In this document: positions 26,601-34,439 of the stretch, piece after piece
Layout of the letters: every line of letters begins with the position of its first letter
Numbering within the stretch: the stretch's first letter is position 1
NCBI GenBank assembly: GCA_025353725.1
Contig: JANXOF010000023.1
Coordinates: 62,001-126,000 of the forward strand
Length of the DNA: 64,000 bases
Source of the DNA: Polyangiaceae bacterium
GTDB lineage: Bacteria; Myxococcota_A; Polyangia; Polyangiales; Polyangiaceae
Reading direction: 5' to 3'
The notes under the pieces: model-generated
What the model was told of the DNA's origin: nothing
The model's input: only the letters and a program-made list of their open reading frames with translations
The model's database searches: none
Translations under genes and position numbers: made by a program

Positions 26601-27625
26601 AGGGCAAGCCTCCAGTCAGAGAACCACCCGCGCGCGGTCTTCGATGGAGGAACTACGTTTCCTGGCTCGGGCGAGGCGGTCGCCACGCGATAGCCCCAGT
26701 AGAGTCCGCCAAGGACCGCCACACCACCGATCGCGAGTAGCAGATCGGTCACGCCAACGAACGTACGAGCACTCGAGCGATTGCTATCGAGGTCAAAGCC
26801 GCGAGGGCAGACGTCGTTTTTGCACCGGTCGGCGATGTCGCCGGTTTTGTTCAGTGCGATGATGCCAGTGATTCCGGCGCTCAGGAGCAGCGCTCCACCG
26901 GTCCCGACCACGAGAACCGGTCCGAGCGCCGAAGGCCTCACGGCATTTTGACGGGGCTTCGCCACCGCACTGGAGGCAACCCGAACAGCGCGCGGCGCTC
27001 TCGGGTCCGCCTCGAGTTTGAGGTCGACGGTCGACGTTTTGCCTTCGCTGAGCGTCACGGTCGCCGAGGACGGCAGGCAGCCTTCAGCGCTTACCGTCAG
27101 TGTATGGCTGCCGGGATCAGTCGGCCGTTCAACATCGAAGAAGGAGTCTGAATAGGGGTCGCCGTCGATGAGTACGGTCGGAGCGATGCCGGGTGGCGCG
27201 TGGACCGTAACGCGGAGCGACGGGATCCGCGGAAGCGCGGCGTCGAGTGTCTTGGTCGCGCGTGCCGTAGCGGCCACGAACGCGGGGGGTGCGTTTGGGA
27301 GGACGGGCTCGTGGAGCAACCGCTGGAGTAACTCGGTCCCGGCCACCAATCTTCCTACAGCAATGTAACATTCTCCGAGTCGGCCAGCGATCGTCGGCGC
27401 GTGAAAAAGCTTATCTGCCCGCTCGAGCTTCGGTATCGCGTCTTTGCAATTGCTCTGATCGGCTAGAATTAGTGCCTCGGTCCCGAGGGCGCGGGCAGCT
27501 GCGATTCGTGCGGCCGCCGAGTCGTCAGCGTGGCTAAAACGAGCTGTCACCATCGTGAAAGCAAGGGACAGGAGAAACGCGCCACGGCGAGAGCACCGCG
27601 AACGGAGTGACAGACGAGCTTCCAT
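26597..27625 (-). CDS. PEGA-domain protein with TPR-like region and two TM
   Basis: A 342-residue protein with a signal peptide (residues 1-33), then an Ala-rich helical region to about 130 with paired helices typical of TPR (CKDAIPKLERADKLFHAPTI, LGECYIAVGRLVAGTELL), then a PEGA-type segment (PPGIAPTVLIDGDPY, GSHTLTVSAEGC, GKTSTVDLKLEA), then two hydrophobic segments near 235-255 and 290-310. This architecture is frequent in Myxococcota near Ser/Thr kinases. It probably sits in the envelope. It is transcribed together with the downstream lipoprotein. Confidence 0.75.
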   Translation of the reverse strand: MEARLSLRSRCSRRGAFLLSLAFTMVTARFSHADDSAAARIAAARALGTEALILADQSNCKDAIPKLERADKLFHAPTIAGRLGECYIAVGRLVAGTELLQRLLHEPVLPNAPPAFVAATARATKTLDAALPRIPSLRVTVHAPPGIAPTVLIDGDPYSDSFFDVERPTDPGSHTLTVSAEGCLPSSATVTLSEGKTSTVDLKLEADPRAPRAVRVASSAVAKPRQNAVRPSALGPVLVVGTGGALLLSAGITGIIALNKTGDIADRCKNDVCPRGFDLDSNRSSARTFVGVTDLLLAIGGVAVLGGLYWGYRVATASPEPGNVVPPSKTARGWFSDWRLAL

Positions 27626-28456
27626 TTCTTAGTATCCGCGATCGGGTTTGGGAGGCTTTGACGCGCTAAGGTTCTAAAGCACTTCCGACGGAGCTACCGG
27701 CTGAGCGTCGGCATGAATCCAGCGACTGTCACCCCCGCACTTTCCGAGTTTGGCGACACGGCGACACGGCGACAAATCACAAGTTGACCGAAACGGACTT
27801 TCGATTTGGATACCTCTAAAGTGGCTTGCGGCCCGGCGCATTGCCATACGTAAGTGAACGCCGCCGTCGTTCGGCCGAGAGAAAGAGGCCAACATGTAGC
27901 CGATGGAGGTTCGCCGACACAATCCCGCAATGCAATCACTCAAATCAGCGGGTTGTACGTTTACTGGGAGAACACGCAAACGCGCGAACGAGCGGCAATG
28001 AGCCTTTCTGCCCTCTCGGTACGAGCGCCCCCCCTTCACACCGTCGCGCTAAGCCCAGCCTCTTGCGGTACAATTTCGGTGTCCTGGAAAGCGGCCACGC
28101 CGTAGCGGAACACGGTGAGGCGAGTCGCACATCGTCTCCGTGCTCCGTCGCGCTAGACACATGACCTAGCGAGCCAGCAAGCGGACTTTTGACTACGAGG
28201 GCAACCCCAGCCGATTGGCGATTGCCGCCTCGCGGCATCACGATGCACAAACCCGGTTTCGCGCACAAGAGAACTTCGCTGTCGCGAACTTGTCGACCCG
28301 CGCTGCCGCGAGAGCCCGCCTCCCCTTGATCGTCCTGGCCACGGTTCGCCGGCGTCCTCGATGACGGTGAGCAGAGCTTTCGCGATCGCCGAGAGCAAAA
28401 GCAGGTCCCGACAGTCGCCACTCGGTCCACGGACGGTCATGGACGACGGGATCAGG
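27626..28456. other. 830 bases without a supported gene
   Basis: Several overlapping frames exist, but none has a convincing protein pattern or start. A short tandem repeat (unit GGCGACAC, two and a part copies) lies at 27752-27774. Third-position composition is not that of neighbouring genes. A decayed gene cannot be excluded at 28150-28440 on the minus strand. Confidence 0.5.
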
Positions 28457-29074
28457 TCAAAACGATCGCATGTGGCCGCGTAGTTCGTCGGGTTTCGCGA
28501 GCCCCGTATGTTTCCACACGACGCGCCCAAAGGGGTCGAGGACGACAAGGGTCGGAACAGCGCCGATTTCGCCGAATGGCCCTGCGTTGGTCATGACCGA
28601 AGCGTCGGCGAGCGCGACCGGAAACGCGACTTTCAACGCGGCAGCGTACGCTTCGACGATGGGTATTTCTTTCCGCGGGTGAAGCGCGACGAGGGCGTAG
28701 TTCACCGTTGCGCCGTCGTTCTTCGCCATCGAGACAAGGTAGTCGACTTGAGCTTGCCCGACGATGTCGCCTGTCGTCACGAAGGCGAGAACCGTCAGCT
28801 TTCCGCGATGAACGGCCGACGACACGGCTCGTTCATCAAGCGTGTCGAACGCGTACGCGGCCGGCTTGTCAGGCTTGTCAGGTAACGCGGCGCCCGGCTT
28901 GTCGGAAGCTCCCACGTTCGGTTCGCTAGGTCGCGGCCCGCACGCCGCGCCAACGGCGACGGCAAAAACAAGGTAAGCCGCACGCCCAACAAATCCGATG
29001 ACCGCGCAAGCTCCGGCGAAGGGCGGTCGACCAGAGGCCGCTGTCCGTGCGCTGCATGCCCGCGCGTCAGTCAT
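28457..29074 (-). CDS. Thioredoxin-fold lipoprotein without CxxC
   Basis: A 205-residue protein with a long N-terminus and lipobox (AVAVGAAC near residue 45). After a Pro/Asp/Lys linker carrying DKPDKPA repeats, the domain reads KLTVLAFVTTGDIVGQAQVDYLVSMAK, ALVALHPRKEIPIVEAYA, PVALADASVMTNAGPFGEIGAV, PTLVVLDPFGRVVWKHTG. This is the TlpA/AhpC-like thioredoxin fold including the cis-Pro (AVPT), but the place of the WCxxC active site is TTGDIVG with no cysteine. It is probably a redox-inactive, binding or scaffold member. It overlaps the upstream gene by 8 bases. Confidence 0.75.
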   Translation of the reverse strand: MTDARACSARTAASGRPPFAGACAVIGFVGRAAYLVFAVAVGAACGPRPSEPNVGASDKPGAALPDKPDKPAAYAFDTLDERAVSSAVHRGKLTVLAFVTTGDIVGQAQVDYLVSMAKNDGATVNYALVALHPRKEIPIVEAYAAALKVAFPVALADASVMTNAGPFGEIGAVPTLVVLDPFGRVVWKHTGLAKPDELRGHMRSF

Positions 29075-29753
29075 CGCCTTTTTGGCCTACAAAAGCGTCG
29101 CTCTTGTTCGCGAACAGGACATTGAACGTCGTCAGCGAGCCGTAGCAACCCGTGATGTATTGCTGCATGGAGACCTTCTCCTCGGCCGTGAACTTCGTAT
29201 TCGAGTTCAATTTTTGCTCCAGCACGCGGAGCTTGTCGCGGATCATGACGACCTTTCCGAAAAGCGCCTCGATCGGGATGCGTTTCTCCTGAGTGCCCTC
29301 TTTTCCAGGCTTCAAGATGACCTCACCCCCCTCCCATCGGCTGCCGATCGGTGTCTGACTGACGCCAAGCTCGTCGCGGATAACCTCGCGCAAGACTTCT
29401 CTGAATTCGTCCGCGGTCATGTCGAGCAACTCCTCCGGTAACTGGAAATCAAATCGGGGCGCACGACTCACGCCTGACGCGGTCGACGCGGTCGACGCGG
29501 TCGAGCGCGGAGCACGAGGCGAGCTGCGCGTGCCGTACGTAAGTCCACCGCGCGTCGAACTCTGCACTTTCGTCGCAAATGTCCCACGCTTGACGTACTG
29601 GGAGCAGGTACTCGTGGCGTAGAGCGGAGCTGGCCACACGCCCAGAAGGCATTCGCCGTGGCGCCGCACCTCACCGTTGGCATCAATTTTTTCGACGACA
29701 CGCACGAAGCGCGCGCAGGAGCCGCAGCGACGATCTTCGGTAGGATTACTCAT
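29067..29753 (-). CDS. Hypothetical Cys-motif protein, operon middle gene
   Basis: A 228-residue protein from ATG 29753. The N-terminal part has RRCGSCARF, GECLLGVWP and STCSQYV, giving four Cys in a C-x2-C...C...C arrangement that could bind zinc. A Thr/Ser/Ala-rich linker follows, including the STASTASTAS tract encoded by a 9-base tandem repeat. The C-terminal ~110 residues are charged and helical (ADEFREVLREVIRDELGV, FGKVVMIRDKLRVLEQKL), suggesting a coiled-coil or four-helix domain. No family is recognised. It overlaps genes on both sides. Confidence 0.65.
   Translation of the reverse strand: MSNPTEDRRCGSCARFVRVVEKIDANGEVRRHGECLLGVWPAPLYATSTCSQYVKRGTFATKVQSSTRGGLTYGTRSSPRAPRSTASTASTASGVSRAPRFDFQLPEELLDMTADEFREVLREVIRDELGVSQTPIGSRWEGGEVILKPGKEGTQEKRIPIEALFGKVVMIRDKLRVLEQKLNSNTKFTAEEKVSMQQYITGCYGSLTTFNVLFANKSDAFVGQKGDD
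29476..29502. repeat. 9-base tandem repeat, unit GACGCGGTC
   Basis: Three exact copies of a 9-base unit inside the previous coding sequence, encoding STASTASTAS on the minus strand. The unit length keeps the frame if copies change. Confidence 0.9.
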
Positions 29754-30531
29754 CGGCAAGACTCCCAACAACGTCAGACGGGCCGGAAGGCGGACAGGCG
29801 TCGGTCATCGGAGCCAAATCGGGCGCAAAAAGATCAATGCAGGCGAGGAGCGCGGAGGGAGCTTCACGACCGGCTCTTTGGTCAGCGACAACGGCATGCG
29901 CGAGCGCTTCAACGACATGCGGGAGTGGAGCGTCGACCAACGTTACGCCGAGCTCGTCGGCAGACGTGGCGACCTCGCTTTTGTGCACGAGCCATTCATG
30001 CCGGGCCTCGCGAATTCCCTGGTCAGGATCATACCGGCACACGAGAAGCTCGACAAAGTCAAGATAAAGAGGCGAAACGATAAAACAGACGTGCTCAACC
30101 GCACCGACGCGCAGGCCAGACCCAGACCCAGAACTTGCCGCGCGAACGGAACAAGAGCCGACCATCGCTTGCGGAGGAGTACGGAGGGTCGCCCCGCCGG
30201 TGACGTGCAGCGCGATACGTTCGCGACGTCCGACGTCTTGTTCCACACCGAGAAGAGGTGCGTAGAGAGCAACGGCCGGGACGTTCACGTTCGGAGCATC
30301 GATGTCCAGAGCGTCGAGCCATGCCTCTCGGCCCGCGGCTGGAAGCGATTCGTAAGCGAGCGCCGCGGCGGTTGCGGCCTCAGCGTCCTTGGCGAGTGCG
30401 GCAAGCCAGGTGCGCCACGCGGCATGAGCACGCGGGTCGAGCGACGACACGCGGTCCGTCGCCGCAAGCCGCAATCGGTACGTGCGAGAGACCAACGCCC
30501 CTGCGTCGCGAGGTTTCTTGCCTTCGGTCAT
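29746..30531 (-). CDS. Hypothetical protein, first gene of a three-gene operon
   Basis: A 261-residue protein using ATG 30531 (MTEGKKPRDAG); longer starts run into the region before the divergent sigma gene. It is rich in Ala and has a helical N-terminal half (AAWRTWLAALAKDAEAATAAAL) and a beta-rich centre (EHVCFIVSPLYLDFVELLVCRYD). No catalytic motif or signal peptide is seen, so it is probably cytoplasmic. Its stop overlaps the next gene by 8 bases, tying it to the Cys-motif and thioredoxin-fold genes. No family is recognised. Confidence 0.6.
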   Translation of the reverse strand: MTEGKKPRDAGALVSRTYRLRLAATDRVSSLDPRAHAAWRTWLAALAKDAEAATAAALAYESLPAAGREAWLDALDIDAPNVNVPAVALYAPLLGVEQDVGRRERIALHVTGGATLRTPPQAMVGSCSVRAASSGSGSGLRVGAVEHVCFIVSPLYLDFVELLVCRYDPDQGIREARHEWLVHKSEVATSADELGVTLVDAPLPHVVEALAHAVVADQRAGREAPSALLACIDLFAPDLAPMTDACPPSGPSDVVGSLADE

Positions 30532-30691
30532 CGTCGAGCGCGCAGACCCTAGCATCGCTGCAGGCGACAGGAAGGTGTGACGCGCACTTTCGCGCACCGT
30601 CTTTCTGTTTGTCCGTCGCGCGCTTGCGTAGCCTAGTCTCGAGATCGCACGGCCGACCGATGCGGTCTCCGCGTCCTCTCTGCAAGCCTCG

Positions 30692-31408
30692 ATGCCACCT
30701 CCCCCCAAACCGCCCACCGACTCTCCCGAAGTGCTCGCGCACCTGCACGCGGGGCTCGACCTTGTCGATATGCTGGCGCGTCAACTGCGACGGCAGTGCG
30801 GTTCTTACGTGCAAGTCGACGATCTTGCTTCTCAAGGACGCGAAGCCCTGCTGGCCGCCGCGCGCAGCTTCGACCCGGATCGTGGAGTCCCCTTCCGGCG
30901 CTGGGCGAACCTTCGCGTCCGCGGCTCGATGGTCGACGCCATTCGGTCGCAGGGTCACGTTCCACGCCGCGTCTATCAGAAGCTCCGAGCCATCCAGGCG
31001 GCCGACCAAATTCACCGAGCCGCGGCGGAGCACCAAGCGACGAACCCCCCGAAAACGCCCGAGCAAGCGAGCGCCGCCCTCGAAGACCAACTCGGAACCG
31101 CCGCCATGGCGATGGCACTGGGGTTTTTGTCGATGCGGTCGGGTGAAGATCTCGAACGCGCACCGGACACGAACGAGAATCCCGAGGCCGCCGTGGCGCG
31201 CCAGGAGCTCCTCGCACGAATCCGAGATGCCATAAGGGAGCGACCCGAGGCCGAACGACGCCTCCTCGAGCGGCACTACTTCGACGACGTCGCCTTCGAG
31301 GAAACGGCACGCGAGCTTGGCTTATCGAAGTCCTGGGCGAGTCGCCTCCATGCGCGCGCCATTGAAGGGGTCACGAAGGCGCTAAAGCGCGGAAACATCG
31401 AGCCTTAG
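30692..31408 (+). CDS. FliA/SigF-type sigma-70 factor
   Basis: A 238-residue group-3 sigma factor. Region 2 lies at about 25-95: DLVDMLARQLRRQCGSYVQV, DDLASQGREALLAAARSFD, RGVPFRRWANLRVRGSMVDA. A spacer region follows (to about 165), then region 4: PEAERRLLERHYFDDVAFEE, TARELGLSKSWASRLHARAIE near 205-228. This pattern matches the FliA/WhiG/SigF group, which controls flagellar, stress or development genes. No flagellar genes are nearby. It is divergent from the three-gene operon at 30531. Confidence 0.88.
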   Translation: MPPPPKPPTDSPEVLAHLHAGLDLVDMLARQLRRQCGSYVQVDDLASQGREALLAAARSFDPDRGVPFRRWANLRVRGSMVDAIRSQGHVPRRVYQKLRAIQAADQIHRAAAEHQATNPPKTPEQASAALEDQLGTAAMAMALGFLSMRSGEDLERAPDTNENPEAAVARQELLARIRDAIRERPEAERRLLERHYFDDVAFEETARELGLSKSWASRLHARAIEGVTKALKRGNIEP

Positions 31409-31474
31409 CGGACCTGAACGGCGAAGGTCGCGGGGCGGTCGTGCCTTCGGCGCAAATAGGCTAAGTCCGCTCCC

Positions 31475-32560
31475 ATGACGTCTCGCGAACGCGTCCTCGT
31501 GGCCATGAGTGGTGGTGTTGATTCCGCCGTGGCCGCGGCGCGACTGGTCGACCAGGGCCATGACGTCGTCGGCGTCACCCTTCATCTTTGGGACTATCCG
31601 GAAACCGGAGCAGGCTCGCACGGCCGCTGCTGCGCCCCCGAAGACCAGTATGACGCCCGGCGTACGGCCGACGCCCTAGGAATCCCGCACTTCACGTTCG
31701 ACCGTCGAGAGCTTTTCGCCAAAACGGTCGTCGAGCCGTTCGTCGACGCCTACCTCGCGGGGGAGACCCCAAGTCCGTGTACCGCCTGCAACCGAGGCGT
31801 GAAAATCTCCGAATTGATGACCCTCGCGGACAAGCTCGGAGCCGCGCGCGTCGCGACCGGGCACTACGCGCGACTGTCCCGTACGCCCGACGGCGTTCCG
31901 TTTTTGCGAGAGGGCGCGGACGCGTCGAAAGACCAGAGCTACTTCCTTTATGCGACGCCCCGCGCACACCTCGAGCGCCTGGCCTTTCCCCTCGGTGACA
32001 GCAAAAAACCTCAGGTTCGCGCCGAGGCCGTGGAGCGCGCCATCCCCGGTGCGGCGAAGGGAGAAAGTCAGGAACTTTGCTTCGTCGGAGCAGGTTCAGG
32101 GGCCTACGCCGCCTTCGTCGAAGGCCGCGCGAAGGCACGCGTGCGACCGGGGCCCATTGTCGACGCCGAAGGCCACGTGCTCGGGACGCACGAAGGCATT
32201 CATCGGTTCACGATCGGGCAACGAAAAGGCTTGGGCATCGCCACGGGTAAGCCCGCCTTCGTCACCGCGATCGACCCCGACACGGCGACCGTTCATCTCG
32301 GTGCAAGCGAAGGCCTCGAATCCACCGTCGCAACGGTGGGTGACCTCGTGCTAGCCCCCGGAGTGAGCCTGCCGCTCGACGCGAAGGTACGTGTTCGCTA
32401 TCGCCACGAGGGCGCTGCGGGTCACATCGAGGGGGAAGGCGGCGCCGAAGGGCGGCGTGCAACGATCCGATTTGAGAAGCCCGTTCGGGCGGTGAGCCGT
32501 GGTCAGGTCGCCGTTTTTTACGCGGGCGATCGCGTACTAGGCGGCGGAACGCTCTGTTAG
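31475..32560 (+). CDS. mnmA: tRNA-specific 2-thiouridylase
   Basis: A 361-residue MnmA. The N-terminal PP-loop is MSGGVDSAVA (SGGVDS at 12-17), GATGHY-type segment VATGHYARL near 127, the catalytic Cys pair CTACN (Cys105) and ESQELCFV (Cys202) match the family's persulfide and sulfur-transfer cysteines. C-terminal beta domain follows (HRFTIGQRKGLGI near 222, VAVFYAGDRVLGGG at the end). It adds sulfur to U34 of Glu, Gln and Lys tRNAs. Start ATG 31475; the lipoprotein gene follows 11 bases later. Confidence 0.95.
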   Translation: MTSRERVLVAMSGGVDSAVAAARLVDQGHDVVGVTLHLWDYPETGAGSHGRCCAPEDQYDARRTADALGIPHFTFDRRELFAKTVVEPFVDAYLAGETPSPCTACNRGVKISELMTLADKLGAARVATGHYARLSRTPDGVPFLREGADASKDQSYFLYATPRAHLERLAFPLGDSKKPQVRAEAVERAIPGAAKGESQELCFVGAGSGAYAAFVEGRAKARVRPGPIVDAEGHVLGTHEGIHRFTIGQRKGLGIATGKPAFVTAIDPDTATVHLGASEGLESTVATVGDLVLAPGVSLPLDAKVRVRYRHEGAAGHIEGEGGAEGRRATIRFEKPVRAVSRGQVAVFYAGDRVLGGGTLC

Positions 32561-32571
32561 AGTCGGCGCAG

Positions 32572-33399
32572 ATGGCGAGCTCGGTGATGAAAAGGCTCAC
32601 TCCCATCGGGTCTCCCGGACTCAACTTTTGGCTTTTTGCGGCGGCAGCACTCGCCGTAGGTGGCCTGTTCGCCGGGTCGCTCCCTTCGTGCTCGCAGGGT
32701 GACGGCAACGGTCGGGTGACGGGCACGCTCAATGTCCCCAACTGCTGGACTGGGCCGTTCGAGCTCGAGGCTGACTTTCTCGCCGGCGTGCCTTACCGGA
32801 ACAACCTTCAGCTTCGTATTCAGAGCGGAAGCGACTTCCAGACCTTTAGCGACGGCCTTTCGATTCTGCTTTACGACATCGACAAAGTTCGGCCCAACGC
32901 GAGCCTCGGGTTCGCGGGCCTCCTTGGAATGCCACTCAAGGTTGACGTTCCGCCCGAGGTCACGCCCCCCGGAGTACCTGTGAAGGCCAATGCCGACCCC
33001 GCTCTCGTGAGTATGGCGCTTTACCTTCAAAAGAGCTGCCGCACCCAAAACGTAGCGCTGCATGCGGTTCAACAGGTTAGTTTGCCGGCGGATGGCACCT
33101 GCGAGGCTCGGGCGGTGATGGGCGCCGACCCCACAGCAGGCTGTGATCCGACCCGCGAAGCCCCTCCTGGCGTCGGGAGCGGTAAGAGCCTCATCTCGTT
33201 CACTTACGTGTTCGATGGAAAGGTCGAGGAGCCTCGGGCCTCGGAACGCCTCACCGCGGGCTGCTTCGATGTTTACCTAGCGGACCCACGCGAAGTCGCC
33301 CCAGGTGGTCTCGGCGACCCGCCGCGATGCCGCGGCCACATTCGCGGGTCGTTCGCGTTTTACTTCGAGAGAGGACGCCCAAGTCAGCCGTTCCCGTAG
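32572..33399 (+). CDS. Lipoprotein, hypothetical
   Basis: A 275-residue protein with a signal peptide (LNFWLFAAAALAVGGLFAGS) ending in a lipobox-like SLPSC near residue 40. The mature part has about 8 cysteines in pairs (NCWTG, KSCRTQN, TCEARA, GCDPTREA, GCFDVYL, RCRGHI), suggesting several disulfides, and it is beta-rich. No family is recognised. It is separated from mnmA by 11 bases and may be read from the same transcript, though the functions do not relate. Confidence 0.65.
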   Translation: MASSVMKRLTPIGSPGLNFWLFAAAALAVGGLFAGSLPSCSQGDGNGRVTGTLNVPNCWTGPFELEADFLAGVPYRNNLQLRIQSGSDFQTFSDGLSILLYDIDKVRPNASLGFAGLLGMPLKVDVPPEVTPPGVPVKANADPALVSMALYLQKSCRTQNVALHAVQQVSLPADGTCEARAVMGADPTAGCDPTREAPPGVGSGKSLISFTYVFDGKVEEPRASERLTAGCFDVYLADPREVAPGGLGDPPRCRGHIRGSFAFYFERGRPSQPFP

Positions 33400-33482
33400 T
33401 CCTACAAGGACCCACGCGCTACGCGGCTTGCATCGGGCGGACCGTCCCGATACTTTTTGAGGCGGTGAAACGATCTCGCGCC

Positions 33483-34400
33483 ATGCGTGCTGCGTCCCCC
33501 GCTGTCGCCATGGCGTTTTTCGTTCTGGTGGCGGTTCCGGTGTCGGCGCGGGCGTGGGCCTCGGGTTCGGGTTCGTCGAGCGTGGCTTCAGGAGCTGCGG
33601 CTCTGCGTGAGGCTCGTTCCGCCTGGGAACGCGGCTTGCTCGACACGGCCGAACCCCTCTATCGGGAAGCGCTTGAAAAGGGCGGTCTTGCCCCTGCGGA
33701 GGTTCTCGAGGGCTTCGTGAGGCTTGGCGCGATACGGGCTTCGTTCGGCAAAAAGGAACAAGCCATCAAAGCATTCCGCGCGGCAAGCATCCTCGACGCC
33801 GCGTTCGTCGTCCCTGCCGAGGCCGGCCCGCGTGGAGTCAAGTATGCCGCGCAGGCCAAGAAGGACACCGCGAACGTCGGTAGCCTCAAGCTCGCGCTCC
33901 GTGCGCCGACGGAGGCCCCGTCGGGCAAGGCCTTTACCGTGGTCGCACGGCTCGACAGTGCGCACGTGCCTATCGTAGCGATGCTCGGCCTCGTCGCACG
34001 CGATGGGACGAGCGGCAACGAGGCTGTCTTAGAGGCAAAACCAGGCGAAAACGTTGAGTTCGACGTACCCTCGCAGCTCACGATCCCGAGCGCCGTGATC
34101 GTCGTACACATCGACGCGCTTGACCAAAAAGGCAATCGCCTCGCCTCCGCCGAAGAGCACGTTCGCATCCCGGCGACCCACGAAGTCACGATGCCGCGAG
34201 CCGACGTCGAACCGGTCAACCCAAGTGCGACCCGCGTATCCGCTCCTGCTGAACGCGCCGTGAGGAAAGGTGAAGGATTTTGGCTCTCTCCTTGGCCCTA
34301 CGCCGTCGGGTCGCTCGCCCTTGCAGGCGCAGTCACGGCCGTCGTGTTCGGCGCTTCCCCGATGAGTACCGCGGTCTCAATCCCGACAAAGCCAAAGTGA
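33483..34400 (+). CDS. Exported TPR-like protein with C-terminal TM
   Basis: A 305-residue protein, started at ATG 33483 because it begins a normal signal peptide (MAFFVLVAVPVSARAWA). Residues about 45-130 carry two TPR-type helix pairs (AWERGLLDTAEPLYREAL, RLGAIRASFGKKEQAIKAFRA), then a beta-rich domain (about 130-240), and one C-terminal membrane segment (WPYAVGSLALAGAVTAVVFG). This arrangement recurs in Myxococcota next to PEGA and kinase genes. It precedes the kinase gene by about 40 bases. Confidence 0.7.
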   Translation: MRAASPAVAMAFFVLVAVPVSARAWASGSGSSSVASGAAALREARSAWERGLLDTAEPLYREALEKGGLAPAEVLEGFVRLGAIRASFGKKEQAIKAFRAASILDAAFVVPAEAGPRGVKYAAQAKKDTANVGSLKLALRAPTEAPSGKAFTVVARLDSAHVPIVAMLGLVARDGTSGNEAVLEAKPGENVEFDVPSQLTIPSAVIVVHIDALDQKGNRLASAEEHVRIPATHEVTMPRADVEPVNPSATRVSAPAERAVRKGEGFWLSPWPYAVGSLALAGAVTAVVFGASPMSTAVSIPTKPK

Positions 34401-34439
34401 CGCGCGTACGCATTCATAAAAAGGGAGAGGCGCCGTCGC

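Noticed and set aside
28150-28440. Possible kinase-like or transposase-like fragment on minus strand
   Set aside because: A VHRDA stretch appears in one frame, but no neighbouring kinase motifs follow and the frame is not protein-like.
31475-32560. CRISPR array or tRNA genes anywhere in the window
   Set aside because: No evenly spaced repeat-spacer pattern and no cloverleaf-like sequence was seen; the only tandem repeats are short 6-9-base tracts.
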